From Deltaproteobacteria bacterium (GTDB lineage Bacteria; Desulfobacterota; Syntrophobacteria; Syntrophobacterales; Syntrophobacteraceae), in contig JAJYDE010000005.1 in the NCBI GenBank assembly GCA_021777755.1, forward strand, positions 42,146 to 106,145: 64,000 nucleotides of DNA, given 5' to 3'. This document shows, piece by piece, positions 9,700 through 19,086 of the stretch. Under the pieces are notes generated by a model. It saw only the letters and a program-made list of their open reading frames with translations, ran no database searches and was not told the DNA's origin. The position numbers and the translations under genes are program-made. Position 1 is the stretch's first letter. The number at the start of each line of letters is the position of its first letter.

Positions 9700-11562
9700 A
9701 TGACTTCTTGGGGATTTTTTTCACCTGCCGGCCAGCAGCCTGTTCGGAGTCCGAGAAGCTACAGGCGCCCGGGGGGCGTACTCGCAGCCTTGATGGCCGC
9801 TGATCGGGATAAGGATTACCTGTTGGTGAAGAAGGCCTTCGCGGCGAGTCCGATCCGTGTGGATCTGCACCGGGTATTCGACGGGGCCGAAGCCATGGAC
9901 TACCTTTTGGGGAAGGGCAAATTTGAGGTCTCGGAAAGCTTTCCCCGTCCCGATCTCATCCTGCTCAACCTGATTATGCCGCGAAAGGGCGGTCTGGAGA
10001 CGCTACGCCTGATCAAGGGGACAGCAGACCTGCACACAATACCGGTCGTGTTGCTCGTCTCGTCCGAACTTCAGCTCCACGAGGCTTCCGGGCTCAGGCT
10101 TGGGGCTGATTCCTTCATTGTAAAGCCCCAGAGTTTCGATGAACTCGTGAAGATTTTGGGTGATCTTCATCAACACTATTTCGCCATCGTGCGGTTGCCC
10201 GAACCAGGGAAAATCCCGAAATTGCGCCTTGCGCGAAAACAGAAAGTATCCCCGCCGCGATGTGGTTCCTGCGAACCCGAACCGATGGATGGCGAGTGCC
10301 TCAGGCACAATGGTTCATTTGACGGAAGGCCGGAGGAACTCAAACGAGCCCGGAGGGCATGGCGGTTGAATGAATCGCGGCTGGATTCTCTTCTGGCCCT
10401 TGGCCGGATGAGCGGGACCTCGGCGGGCAAGGCGGTCGATTTTGTGCTCGAAGAGCAGGTGAGGCTTACCGGAAGCGAGGCGGGCTGGCTTGGTTTTGTA
10501 AGTGAAGACCAAACCCGTATTACTTTCCACCAACGGGTGGGAGGAAGAAGGGAGCAAAAGGGGGCTGGAGACCAAGGAGTGCATTTTCCCGTGCAATCGG
10601 GGGGGATCCTGGCCGATGCGCTCAAGGAGCGAAAAACACTTGTGGTAAACGACCGCTCGGCAGTCGAGTCGGAGAAGTTGGCATTTCCGGGCGACGGTTT
10701 TGTCTGCCGCCGTCTGCTCGTGACCCCTGTCTTTGAGGCCGACAGGGTAAGAGCTGTGGCGGTGGTTGCAAACAAGCGGGAAAATTACGATTCGAGCGAT
10801 GTAAAATATCATACTTTGCTGCTCGAAAATTTGCGGAAAATAATCGAGCGGGAGGAGGTGCGAAAAAGGCTCTCTCACATGGAGAGCCTCGCCGCAATGG
10901 GCAGTTCCGTATCGTGCTTGGCCCACGATATGAAGACGCCGCTTACGGCCATTGGAGGATTTGCCGGTCTTGTGCACAAAAGGATGGAGGGGGCCAATCC
11001 GGACCGAAGTAAACTCAAAATCGTTATCCACGAAACCCGACGACTTGAAGCCATGCTCGAAAACATTCTCGATTTTTCACGCCCCATACATTTTGAAAAA
11101 TCATTTATGGAAATGGACGAGGTGGTCAGGGGGAGTATCCATTTGCTCGATATGGAGGCAAAAAAACGTGATCTGAGTCTTCGGATTGTTATAGACCCGA
11201 GTCTTCCAAGGGCTCTTATCGATCCGTTTCGCATAGAGCGGGCGCTTCTGAATCTTGCGATCAATGCCATGCACTCATCGCCCCGGGGCGAGACGGTGAT
11301 AATCCACGTCCACGCAAGGCGGGCAGAACTCCTTTTGGATGTCATCGACCACGGCGCCGGAATAGACCCCGAAAAAAGAAAAGATATTTTCACTCCCTTT
11401 TTTACCACCAAGAAAAATGGAACCGGCCTGGGGCTTCCCATCGTTAAAAAGATCGTCGAAGCGCACAATGGCTGGATCAGCATAAGGGATAATCCGGATG
11501 GAGGGCTCACTTTCAGGGTGGGACTCCCGGACTGTTTGGAACAGAGCGAGGCTGAGGTTTGA
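9700..11562 (+). CDS. Receiver-GAF-histidine kinase; receiver lacks the phospho-acceptor Asp
   Basis: N-terminal receiver-like domain (DLILLNLIMPRKGG, FIVKP), GAF-like middle, HisKA H-box CLAHDMKTPLTAIGGF, HATPase NAINAMH/DHGAGI/GTGLGLPIVKKI. Confidence 0.88.
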   Translation: MTSWGFFSPAGQQPVRSPRSYRRPGGVLAALMAADRDKDYLLVKKAFAASPIRVDLHRVFDGAEAMDYLLGKGKFEVSESFPRPDLILLNLIMPRKGGLETLRLIKGTADLHTIPVVLLVSSELQLHEASGLRLGADSFIVKPQSFDELVKILGDLHQHYFAIVRLPEPGKIPKLRLARKQKVSPPRCGSCEPEPMDGECLRHNGSFDGRPEELKRARRAWRLNESRLDSLLALGRMSGTSAGKAVDFVLEEQVRLTGSEAGWLGFVSEDQTRITFHQRVGGRREQKGAGDQGVHFPVQSGGILADALKERKTLVVNDRSAVESEKLAFPGDGFVCRRLLVTPVFEADRVRAVAVVANKRENYDSSDVKYHTLLLENLRKIIEREEVRKRLSHMESLAAMGSSVSCLAHDMKTPLTAIGGFAGLVHKRMEGANPDRSKLKIVIHETRRLEAMLENILDFSRPIHFEKSFMEMDEVVRGSIHLLDMEAKKRDLSLRIVIDPSLPRALIDPFRIERALLNLAINAMHSSPRGETVIIHVHARRAELLLDVIDHGAGIDPEKRKDIFTPFFTTKKNGTGLGLPIVKKIVEAHNGWISIRDNPDGGLTFRVGLPDCLEQSEAEV

Positions 11563-11611
11563 CAGGCCTTCCGGAATTGAACAACAGTTGCGGTTGTTGA
11601 CGTTTGCTCTT

Positions 11612-14224
11612 CTAATTCTGCCCGGAAAAAACCTCCCCGGGGATTTGGACAGGCCAAAGGGCTCTTACCCTGGCACCCTCACCCGGCGCCGATTCCATGA
11701 AGAATTTTCCTCCCGATATCTCGGCCCTTTCCTTCATGCCCAAGAGCCCCAGGCTTTTGGCCGAAGCTGTTTTTAAAACATAGTCAAGCTCCATGCCTTT
11801 CCCGTCGTCGCTGATTTCGAGCTCGATTTTTCCGGCCCCCTCGGTGATGCGAGCATCTATCCATTCCGCGCCGCTGTGTTTGCAGGAGTTATTGAGCGCT
11901 TCCTGGGCAATCCTGAACATGGCGATCTTCAAGCCCTCGGGGATATCCTCCTCCCTTACCCCCATCTCCAACTCGATATGGATTTTGGTATAAACCCCCA
12001 TAAGCTGACGCCGATACCATTCAAGGGCCGCCAGAAATCCGTTGTCGGCAAGGACCGCGGGTTTTAACCCCATGTAGATCGTTCGGGTTTCATCGATGGA
12101 ACGCTGCAGGATTGGAACGAACTGGTCGAGCAGATTCGCCGCCTCTTCGGCTTTTCCATTTCGAACGAGACTTGAAATGTGCTCGATGCGAAATTTCAGG
12201 GCGGCCAGGGTCTGCCCGATGCTGTCGTGGAGTTCCGAAGCAAGCCTTTTGCTCTCGTTTTCCTGGACTTCGATCAGCTTGGAAGGCACAAGGCGCAGTT
12301 GTTCGTTGGCCGCTTCGAGGGAGGCTGTCCGCTCTATGACGCGTCTTTCGAGTTCAACCTCCATCTGTTTATGTTCTGTGATGTCCTGGGCCAGAATGGC
12401 AATATCGCCGCTTCCGGCCATGCGGACCACGGCAACTCGAAACCAGGTGGGTTTCAAGAGATGTTTGCCGTCGAAAAAGTCTTCCAGTACGCAGGTTGCA
12501 CCGGTTCGGACCACTTGCAGGTATGCTGCGAAAAATGACGACTCCCGGTGGTGGGGAAAAACCTCGAGCACTCTTCGCCCCACGACTTCTTTCGGCTCGG
12601 CGCCCCGCATCCGGGCTATCGCCGGATTTTCATAGATCCAGGTGAAATCGACCACGTCGCCGGCCTCGTCACGAACTGGCCTAAGGATGGTAAAGCCGTC
12701 GGGGGAAAGCTCCTGGGCCACCCGGAAGCGTTCTTCGCTCTCACGGAGGGCGTCCTCGGCCAGTTTGCGCTGGGTTATGTCGCTCGCCGCCCCGAACCAT
12801 TCGAAAATGTTGCCGTTTTCGTCCAGGAGCGGAATCGCTCTGGCAAACCTCCAGCCGTAGCCGCCGTCCGGGTTTCGAAACCGATACTCATGCTCGAAGG
12901 TGCTCCTGTTTCGGACGGCTTCCCTGATTTTTGCCGACATGGCCGTCCGATCGTCCGGGTGGATGCAGTTTTGGAGCCAATTTTCGTTAGGGTCGCCCTC
13001 GGCGTCCCGGCCGAAGAGGCGGTGGAGTGCTTCCCAGTTTGGCGCTATCTGATAAATGGCGTCCGAACTGGCCTGCGCCAGCGCGCGGAACCGCTCTTCG
13101 CTCCTCTTTAGCTCCCCGACCATTTGAGCTCGTTCGACAATAGTGGCGGTCTGGCGGGCCAGAATGCCCAGCAGTCGCAGCGTGCGTCCGTCCAGCCGTT
13201 TTTTTGCCCTGTAATAGGTGGAGAACACTCCGATCAGCGTTGCCGTCCGACTCACCAGCGGGGTGCATTGAACAGTTCGGATTCCGGCTTTGCGCATCAG
13301 TTCAAGGGCGGGGGTGCCGGCAAGCATGCGGCTTTCCTCAACCCCTTGGACGATTGTGCGTTTATTGCGGTTTAGTACCGCGCAGCAAGCCCCACGACCT
13401 TTGCAGACCTTGTTCCAGCAATCTGCCCACCATGACGGGAACCCTTGCTGGGAAACAACTCGAAGGTTGGAGCTTCGGCTATCGAGGAGTTGAACGGCGC
13501 CGAAATCAGCCCCTGAAATGGCCACCGCGGCTTCGACGATTTCGTCGAGGACCGGCTCGACGGCACCCTCTTTTGCAAACAGGGAACCGATCTTTTGCAG
13601 TCGCTTCATGGCCTCCAACTCGACCCGCAGGTGATTTTTCAACCCCAGCAGTTTTCCCTCCGCCCGTTTGCGCTCGGTGATATCTACAAAAACCAGCCGC
13701 CATCCGGTCAACTTGCGTTCTGGGTCAAATGCGGCCGCCAGCTCCAACTGAATAAACGATCGAGCTTCATCCTTTCCGACGGTTCTAAGCGTGCAGGTTC
13801 CTTTCCCGTCATCGCCTCTGGCAACACGTCTCATAAGATCGCGGAATTTTTCTCGATCATCGGCGTGGATGAACTGGCTGAATTGAATATTCGAGGGCAG
13901 AGGGGAAAGGATACCCAGTTTTTGCCGCGCGGCAATATTTGCCCGGCTGATAAAACCCTCGGGGCTAATATCGAGGCATCCCACCGGGGCATGCTGATAG
14001 AGATCGGCGTACCTTTTTCCGGATTGCTCCAAAGCGTCTCTGGCGGACCGAAGCTCCTCGTTTTGGAGTTCGAGTTTCACATGGTGGACTTCCAGTTCAT
14101 GGAGCAATCGGATGAGGTCGAATTCCAAAGGGTCCTGGCTGTCGCCATCGCGGCTTTTGAGGGCTTTCTCGGCCCTGCGGCGAAGCTCATCTAACCTGTC
14201 TTTCCAGATATGGGATCGGGCCAT
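11612..14224 (-). CDS. Multi-PAS/GAF sensor histidine kinase (HisKA_3, NarX-like)
   Basis: PAS repeats (YADLYQHAPVGCLDISPEG; FRALAQASSDAIYQIAP; FRVAQELSPDGFTILRP), GAF, H-box LASELHDSIGQTLAALKF, HATPase EALNNSCKHSG. Start set at internal Met (ORF opens at 14293). Confidence 0.88.
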   Translation of the reverse strand: MARSHIWKDRLDELRRRAEKALKSRDGDSQDPLEFDLIRLLHELEVHHVKLELQNEELRSARDALEQSGKRYADLYQHAPVGCLDISPEGFISRANIAARQKLGILSPLPSNIQFSQFIHADDREKFRDLMRRVARGDDGKGTCTLRTVGKDEARSFIQLELAAAFDPERKLTGWRLVFVDITERKRAEGKLLGLKNHLRVELEAMKRLQKIGSLFAKEGAVEPVLDEIVEAAVAISGADFGAVQLLDSRSSNLRVVSQQGFPSWWADCWNKVCKGRGACCAVLNRNKRTIVQGVEESRMLAGTPALELMRKAGIRTVQCTPLVSRTATLIGVFSTYYRAKKRLDGRTLRLLGILARQTATIVERAQMVGELKRSEERFRALAQASSDAIYQIAPNWEALHRLFGRDAEGDPNENWLQNCIHPDDRTAMSAKIREAVRNRSTFEHEYRFRNPDGGYGWRFARAIPLLDENGNIFEWFGAASDITQRKLAEDALRESEERFRVAQELSPDGFTILRPVRDEAGDVVDFTWIYENPAIARMRGAEPKEVVGRRVLEVFPHHRESSFFAAYLQVVRTGATCVLEDFFDGKHLLKPTWFRVAVVRMAGSGDIAILAQDITEHKQMEVELERRVIERTASLEAANEQLRLVPSKLIEVQENESKRLASELHDSIGQTLAALKFRIEHISSLVRNGKAEEAANLLDQFVPILQRSIDETRTIYMGLKPAVLADNGFLAALEWYRRQLMGVYTKIHIELEMGVREEDIPEGLKIAMFRIAQEALNNSCKHSGAEWIDARITEGAGKIELEISDDGKGMELDYVLKTASAKSLGLLGMKERAEISGGKFFMESAPGEGARVRALWPVQIPGEVFSGQN

Positions 14225-14503
14225 TCCGCTGCTCCTTGCCCGTTTTCGGGTGTTCGGGGGAGGTCGTGTGCTGTTTGGACGGCGAACTGACATCTATATA
14301 TTTTATTCGATCAAGGAGAGAAATCAAAGGGGGGCAGGAGGCGCAACATTGTTCCACTGCTAAAAAAAGCCCAAGAGTTTTCATATGTTGGCCGACCGCT
14401 ACTCATCGATCATCATGGGGTTCATTGATCTCCATCCAACAGGCATTGGTCCGCATGAGCTCGGGTTCTATCAAAGTGTTCACCAAAATGGAGCAGTTCG
14501 TCT

Positions 14504-16096
14504 CTAGAACTTTTTTTCCGCAAGGGTGAAAAAAAAGGTCGTCCCGCGCCCGGGCTGAGAAGCGAGCCAAATCTTTCCTCCATGATATTCGATTATCCGC
14601 TTTACTATCGCAAGCCCCACGCCCGTTCCTTCCTGACTTTTCGACGATGGAAGACGTTCGAATACTCGGAAGATTTTTTCAAAAAACATCTCCTCGATTC
14701 CCATTCCGTTATCACGGACGAAAAACACCCATTGATCGTCCTTCTTTTCGGCCCCTATATCGATGCATGGGGCAGGGTTATCCTCACCCATGTACTTGAT
14801 CGCATTATTGAGTAGATTGTAGATCGCCTGGATCATTAGACTCTTTTCACAGCGGAGCGCAGGAAGATTTTCCCCGATATTGATCCTGATAGAGCGACTT
14901 TCAAGGTTGGGCCGAAGCGTTTCGAGCGCCTCCCGGACAATATCGGCGAAAGGAAGTGTGATCATCGAGCCGGGCCGTCGCCCGATTCGTGAAAGCTCGA
15001 GCAAATCATCGATGAGGGCTTCCATTTTTCGACCCGCCCCGCTCATGTAGTCCAGGTAGCTTTCGGCTTCTTCGGAAATGGAGGCGCCGAAGTCTTCCCG
15101 CAGCGCCCCGATGAACCCGCCGATGGTGACGATGGGGGTCTTTAGATCATGAGAAATGGTATAAACAAAGGATTCGAGTTCGGTGTTTTTGGCCGAAAGC
15201 TCGCCGACCAATTCTTCCAGCTCCTTTTCCTTCGCCTGCAAGACAGCCTCGATGCGCTTTCGCCGGGCAATTTCTTCGTGGGCCAGATCCCTTGACCTCC
15301 TGTAGGCGTCCATCCTCAGCAGCAGTTGATAAAAGAGCAGGGAAAGGGCGGCCGAAAGAGTGGTTCCAAAAAACAGGAACAGCAGTGCGTGAGGGGGGCT
15401 GGCGGTATAGAAGCCGCGAGCGGGCGCCATCGTAAGGCGCCATCTCCTCTCGCCCATGGGGATTTCGCGTATTGAGACAAGACCTTTTGCGGCAAGGTTT
15501 TGCGTGCCATACTGAAAGATCGTGCGCCCATGGTCTTTGATATTGACCACAAAGTCACTGATAAATTTACCGGGCATGGCGAAGTTGACCAGATCGGCCA
15601 CCTTGAACTCGCCGCACAGGTAGCCCTGAAGTCTTCCCCGCACCATCAGCGCAATAACGATGCAAAAGCCCTCGGTGCCCGAGGAAAGATCGAAACAGGG
15701 CGAGACCTCTTGGCCGGGAATCCATTGGAGCTTTTTGCCCAGCCTGCCGGCTTGCTCTTTTTTCGGATACACGTAGCCAATGAGGCCTTCGGGGTCGGCC
15801 CAGTATATGCCGGAAAAGCCGGGGAAATCGTTAAAAATGATCCTTGCAAATGAAAGAAAGCGGGCGCGGCCGAAATCATGGTTTTCGTCTTCCACCCACC
15901 TGGAGGCCAGCATTTCCAGGGTTGATTTGCGGCTTTCCATGATTGCACCGATACGGATTCCGGCTATCTGCGCCGAGCTTTCCACATGCCGGAAAACCAA
16001 CTGGCGCAGATGTTGGACTTCCACTCTCCACAGAACAACCGTAATGGAGGCGAAAAGGACAAATATTATTATCGAGGCTGATTTTCTCGATCTCAA
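14504..16096 (-). CDS. Membrane sensor histidine kinase with periplasmic sensor region
   Basis: N-terminal TM, extracytoplasmic domain (FSGIYWADPEGLIGYVYPKKEQAG), second TM (HALLFLFFGTTLSAALSLLFYQLLL), H-box YTISHDLKTPIVTIGGF, HATPase. Confidence 0.88.
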   Translation of the reverse strand: MRSRKSASIIIFVLFASITVVLWRVEVQHLRQLVFRHVESSAQIAGIRIGAIMESRKSTLEMLASRWVEDENHDFGRARFLSFARIIFNDFPGFSGIYWADPEGLIGYVYPKKEQAGRLGKKLQWIPGQEVSPCFDLSSGTEGFCIVIALMVRGRLQGYLCGEFKVADLVNFAMPGKFISDFVVNIKDHGRTIFQYGTQNLAAKGLVSIREIPMGERRWRLTMAPARGFYTASPPHALLFLFFGTTLSAALSLLFYQLLLRMDAYRRSRDLAHEEIARRKRIEAVLQAKEKELEELVGELSAKNTELESFVYTISHDLKTPIVTIGGFIGALREDFGASISEEAESYLDYMSGAGRKMEALIDDLLELSRIGRRPGSMITLPFADIVREALETLRPNLESRSIRINIGENLPALRCEKSLMIQAIYNLLNNAIKYMGEDNPAPCIDIGAEKKDDQWVFFVRDNGMGIEEMFFEKIFRVFERLPSSKSQEGTGVGLAIVKRIIEYHGGKIWLASQPGRGTTFFFTLAEKKF

Positions 16097-16118
16097 AGCC
16101 CTTCCTTCGAGGTTCGCA

Positions 16119-17852
16119 TCACAGCGCCCTGGCGATTGTGATTCGGAATACCACTCCCTTGCCGTGGCCGGACTCGACTTCGACTTTCCCGCCGTGCCTC
16201 TCGGCGATTTCCCTGACTATATTCAGTCCCAGGCCGGTTCCGGGAATGGGCGCCGAACTTTCGGCGCGGTGGAAAGCGCGGAAGATCGAAGCACAGTCCT
16301 CCTTCTTCATGGCCGCCCCGTCATTGCTCACCAGGATGGTGCAGAAGCCGGGAGTTTGCTCGCAGCCGATCTTTATTTCACTCAATGCGTTTCCGCCGTA
16401 CTTTAGAGCATTGTCCACAAGATTGGTAAACAACCTGGTCATGGCCAGCCGGTCGGCCACGATTTCCACATCGGTTTGCGACTGGATCCAGCGAATACTT
16501 CGAGCCCTCAGCCGATCGGAAAATTCTTCCCGCACCGTGTGGATAAGATCGTCAAGCAGCACAGGTTCGACATTTAGCGGGGCCTGTTTGGCGGCTATGT
16601 AATCGTTTATCTCGCCGATAAGCCCCGAACAGTATTCGGATGCTTTCATGATCTGTTGGCAATATTTTCTGCCCCTCTCATCGACTCTGTCGCCATACTG
16701 CTTTTTAAACAGCCTGGTCAGGCCGTAGATGGCGACGGTTGGACTCTTCAGGTCGTGCATGACTGAATAGGCAAAGAGTTTGAGATCTTCGGTGCTTTTG
16801 GCCAGGGCTTGCTGGGCGCGAATGCGCTCTTCGATTTCCTGGCGCAGCTTGTCGTTTGCAAGGGCAAGTTCGGCGGTGCGCCGGCTGACGCGCGCTTCGA
16901 GCTGCTCCTGGGCGCTTCGCAAGTCCTCGACGGCCTTAAGGCGTCTGAGCGCGGCGCCAAGTTCCATGGCAGCCCGCTCCAGCACCTCGATCGAAGCCGG
17001 CGAGAACATATCCGGTTCCCCGTCGGCGATATAGGCCAGCCCAAGATTTAAATCGGCCAGCCTTACCGGAACCAGAGCGACCGATTCGTATTCTGCCAGG
17101 CGACACACCGCGGCCCGGAGCATTCCTTTTGGCGCCCGCACATCTTCGGTGGGCGATGAGGAGCCGCGGTTGGCATAAAGCGAACCCGACCGGGTGGAGA
17201 CGATGGAGCAAAAGCGCTCATCCTCCGTGTTGATTCCCGTAAGAAACTGCTCGCAGGGCGGTCGGCGGGTCGCAGGGACCAACGGCCCCCGTACAAGGAA
17301 CTCACAGCTTTCACAGAGGGTCGAACGGCCTTGCTCGAAAATCCGGACAGCGGCCACCGAGCAGCCCGTAAAACGTTTTACAAGGGCAGTGAAATTATCG
17401 ATCAACTCGGCGAGTTCCACGCTCCTGTTGGCGGCTTCCAAAAAACGGTAGGAAATCTCCAATGAATCTTGCAGCCTGCGTTCGCGCAGGACCTTATCGA
17501 TAGCGCCAGGCAGGAGTCTGAAAAATTCCGGAGTCTTTACCACATAATCGGCGGCCCCCGATTTCAGGGCCCTTACGGCCGTCGTTTCATCCCCCTGCCC
17601 CGTTATCATTATCACGGGAGCCAAGTTGTTTTTTCGCCGCAGCCTTTCGAGAAATTCCAGGCCGTTCAAGCCCGGCAGAAGATAGTCCGAGATTATCAGA
17701 TCGGGCTTCAGCCGCTCTATTGCCTCCAGGCAGGAGGAAGCTTCGGAAAAATGATCGATCACCGCGCACGGCAATTCCTTCAAAACAGCTCTTTTCATCA
17801 ACTGAAGATGGGCTTCTTCATCTTCGAGGATGACCAGATGTAATGTTTTCAT
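16119..17852 (-). CDS. Receiver-GAF-histidine kinase
   Basis: MKTLHLVILEDEEAHLQLMKRA...LIISDYLLPGLNGLEFL (canonical receiver), Cys-containing GAF, H-box YSVMHDLKSPTVAIYGL, HATPase. Start at internal Met (ORF opens 17891). Confidence 0.88.
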   Translation of the reverse strand: MKTLHLVILEDEEAHLQLMKRAVLKELPCAVIDHFSEASSCLEAIERLKPDLIISDYLLPGLNGLEFLERLRRKNNLAPVIMITGQGDETTAVRALKSGAADYVVKTPEFFRLLPGAIDKVLRERRLQDSLEISYRFLEAANRSVELAELIDNFTALVKRFTGCSVAAVRIFEQGRSTLCESCEFLVRGPLVPATRRPPCEQFLTGINTEDERFCSIVSTRSGSLYANRGSSSPTEDVRAPKGMLRAAVCRLAEYESVALVPVRLADLNLGLAYIADGEPDMFSPASIEVLERAAMELGAALRRLKAVEDLRSAQEQLEARVSRRTAELALANDKLRQEIEERIRAQQALAKSTEDLKLFAYSVMHDLKSPTVAIYGLTRLFKKQYGDRVDERGRKYCQQIMKASEYCSGLIGEINDYIAAKQAPLNVEPVLLDDLIHTVREEFSDRLRARSIRWIQSQTDVEIVADRLAMTRLFTNLVDNALKYGGNALSEIKIGCEQTPGFCTILVSNDGAAMKKEDCASIFRAFHRAESSAPIPGTGLGLNIVREIAERHGGKVEVESGHGKGVVFRITIARAL

Positions 17853-18300
17853 GAGACAACATCTCCTGGCCCAAAAGTGAAAGGTCCGCACAGTACCGGA
17901 TGATTGGCGCTCAAAGGACTGGATAATCGGACCGGAAATGCCTTTGATCCATTCGGATAAATCGAGCAGAGCAAGAAGCTCGCCAAACAGATTGTTTTCC
18001 GAATAAGACCACGCTCAGGGCTTCGCTCAGCCCAGATCGAGCAAAGACGGAGCGAACGGGGAGGAGGGGAGACCGAGGGGTTGAGCTCTCTGCAATTGAT
18101 ACACCTGCAACTTATGAATGACACTTTTTCGCTCTTGGAATCAAACGCAAGACAGGCTCCGGGGACGCCGGCTACAAGACTCGGCGCTCCATATATCTGG
18201 CATCATTTTTGATAACGCTATCCTTCAAGAACCGACAAGGCGGCGCTTAGTGTGGACGGGGGCGCCCGAGCCTCAAACGAGAATTAGTCCGAGGGAAGCC

Positions 18301-19050
18301 ATGAAAAGATTCGAGACCAAAGGCAAGGTCTATCTGCTTGACGAGGGCGGGTTTCTCCTCGACAAGGAACAATGGGACGAGGATTTTGCCAAGGGCCTGG
18401 CGCCCGAGGTGGGAATCACGGAGGGTCTTGGCCACGCCCACTGGGAGGTCTTGAGGTTTATCCGCGACACATACGGGCAAACCGGCTTGTGCCCGGTGGT
18501 CTACAAGACCTGCAGGGCCAGGGGGCTAAACATTAAGGACCTTCAAAGGCTTTTTCCCTCCGGCTATCAGCGGGGAGCGTGCAAGCTTGCCGGCCTGTCT
18601 TTCAGGACTGCGGTTTTGAAGCAGGCAGAGCTTGAGTTCCTGCAAGAGGCCAGTAAGCTCAAGGGCCGGTCTTCGCCTGCAAAGGCGGCGACAGCGGTGC
18701 CCCTGGCAAAACCGATTGCTCCGCAAGAACGGATCTACCGGGTAAACGTGCAGGGTTTTCTAATCGATCCGAGCCAGTGGGATGAAGACTTCGCCATCTT
18801 CAAAGCCTGCGAACTCCAGGGGAACTGCCCTCTTGGAAAAAAGCACTGGCGAATCATCCTGCATTTGCGCTCGGAATACGAAAAGACCGGCGAGGTTCCA
18901 ACCGTTTATGCCCTTTGCGAGGCCGTCGGGATCGATGTGGATGAACTCGCCGAACTTTTTCCAACCGGCTATCATCGCGGAGCGGTAAAAATTGCGGGCC
19001 TCAACCTCGGACTAAAAAGGAGCACCGGCGCCGGTGTGGAATCGGTGTGA
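18301..19050 (+). CDS. Tandem two-domain DsrC/TusE-like protein
   Basis: Two DsrC-type units: GKVYLLDEGGFLLDKEQWDEDFAKGLAPEVGI..LGHAHWEVLRFIRDTYGQTGLCPVVYKTC...LFPSGYQRGACKLAGL and YRVNVQGFLIDPSQWDEDFAIFKACELQGN..LGKKHWRIILHLRSEYEKTGEVPTVYALCE...LFPTGYHRGAVKIAGL. ATG at 18301. Confidence 0.88.
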   Translation: MKRFETKGKVYLLDEGGFLLDKEQWDEDFAKGLAPEVGITEGLGHAHWEVLRFIRDTYGQTGLCPVVYKTCRARGLNIKDLQRLFPSGYQRGACKLAGLSFRTAVLKQAELEFLQEASKLKGRSSPAKAATAVPLAKPIAPQERIYRVNVQGFLIDPSQWDEDFAIFKACELQGNCPLGKKHWRIILHLRSEYEKTGEVPTVYALCEAVGIDVDELAELFPTGYHRGAVKIAGLNLGLKRSTGAGVESV

Positions 19051-19086
19051 ATAACGAGGCCGATTCTTGTCTTTGGTCTTGAGCCT

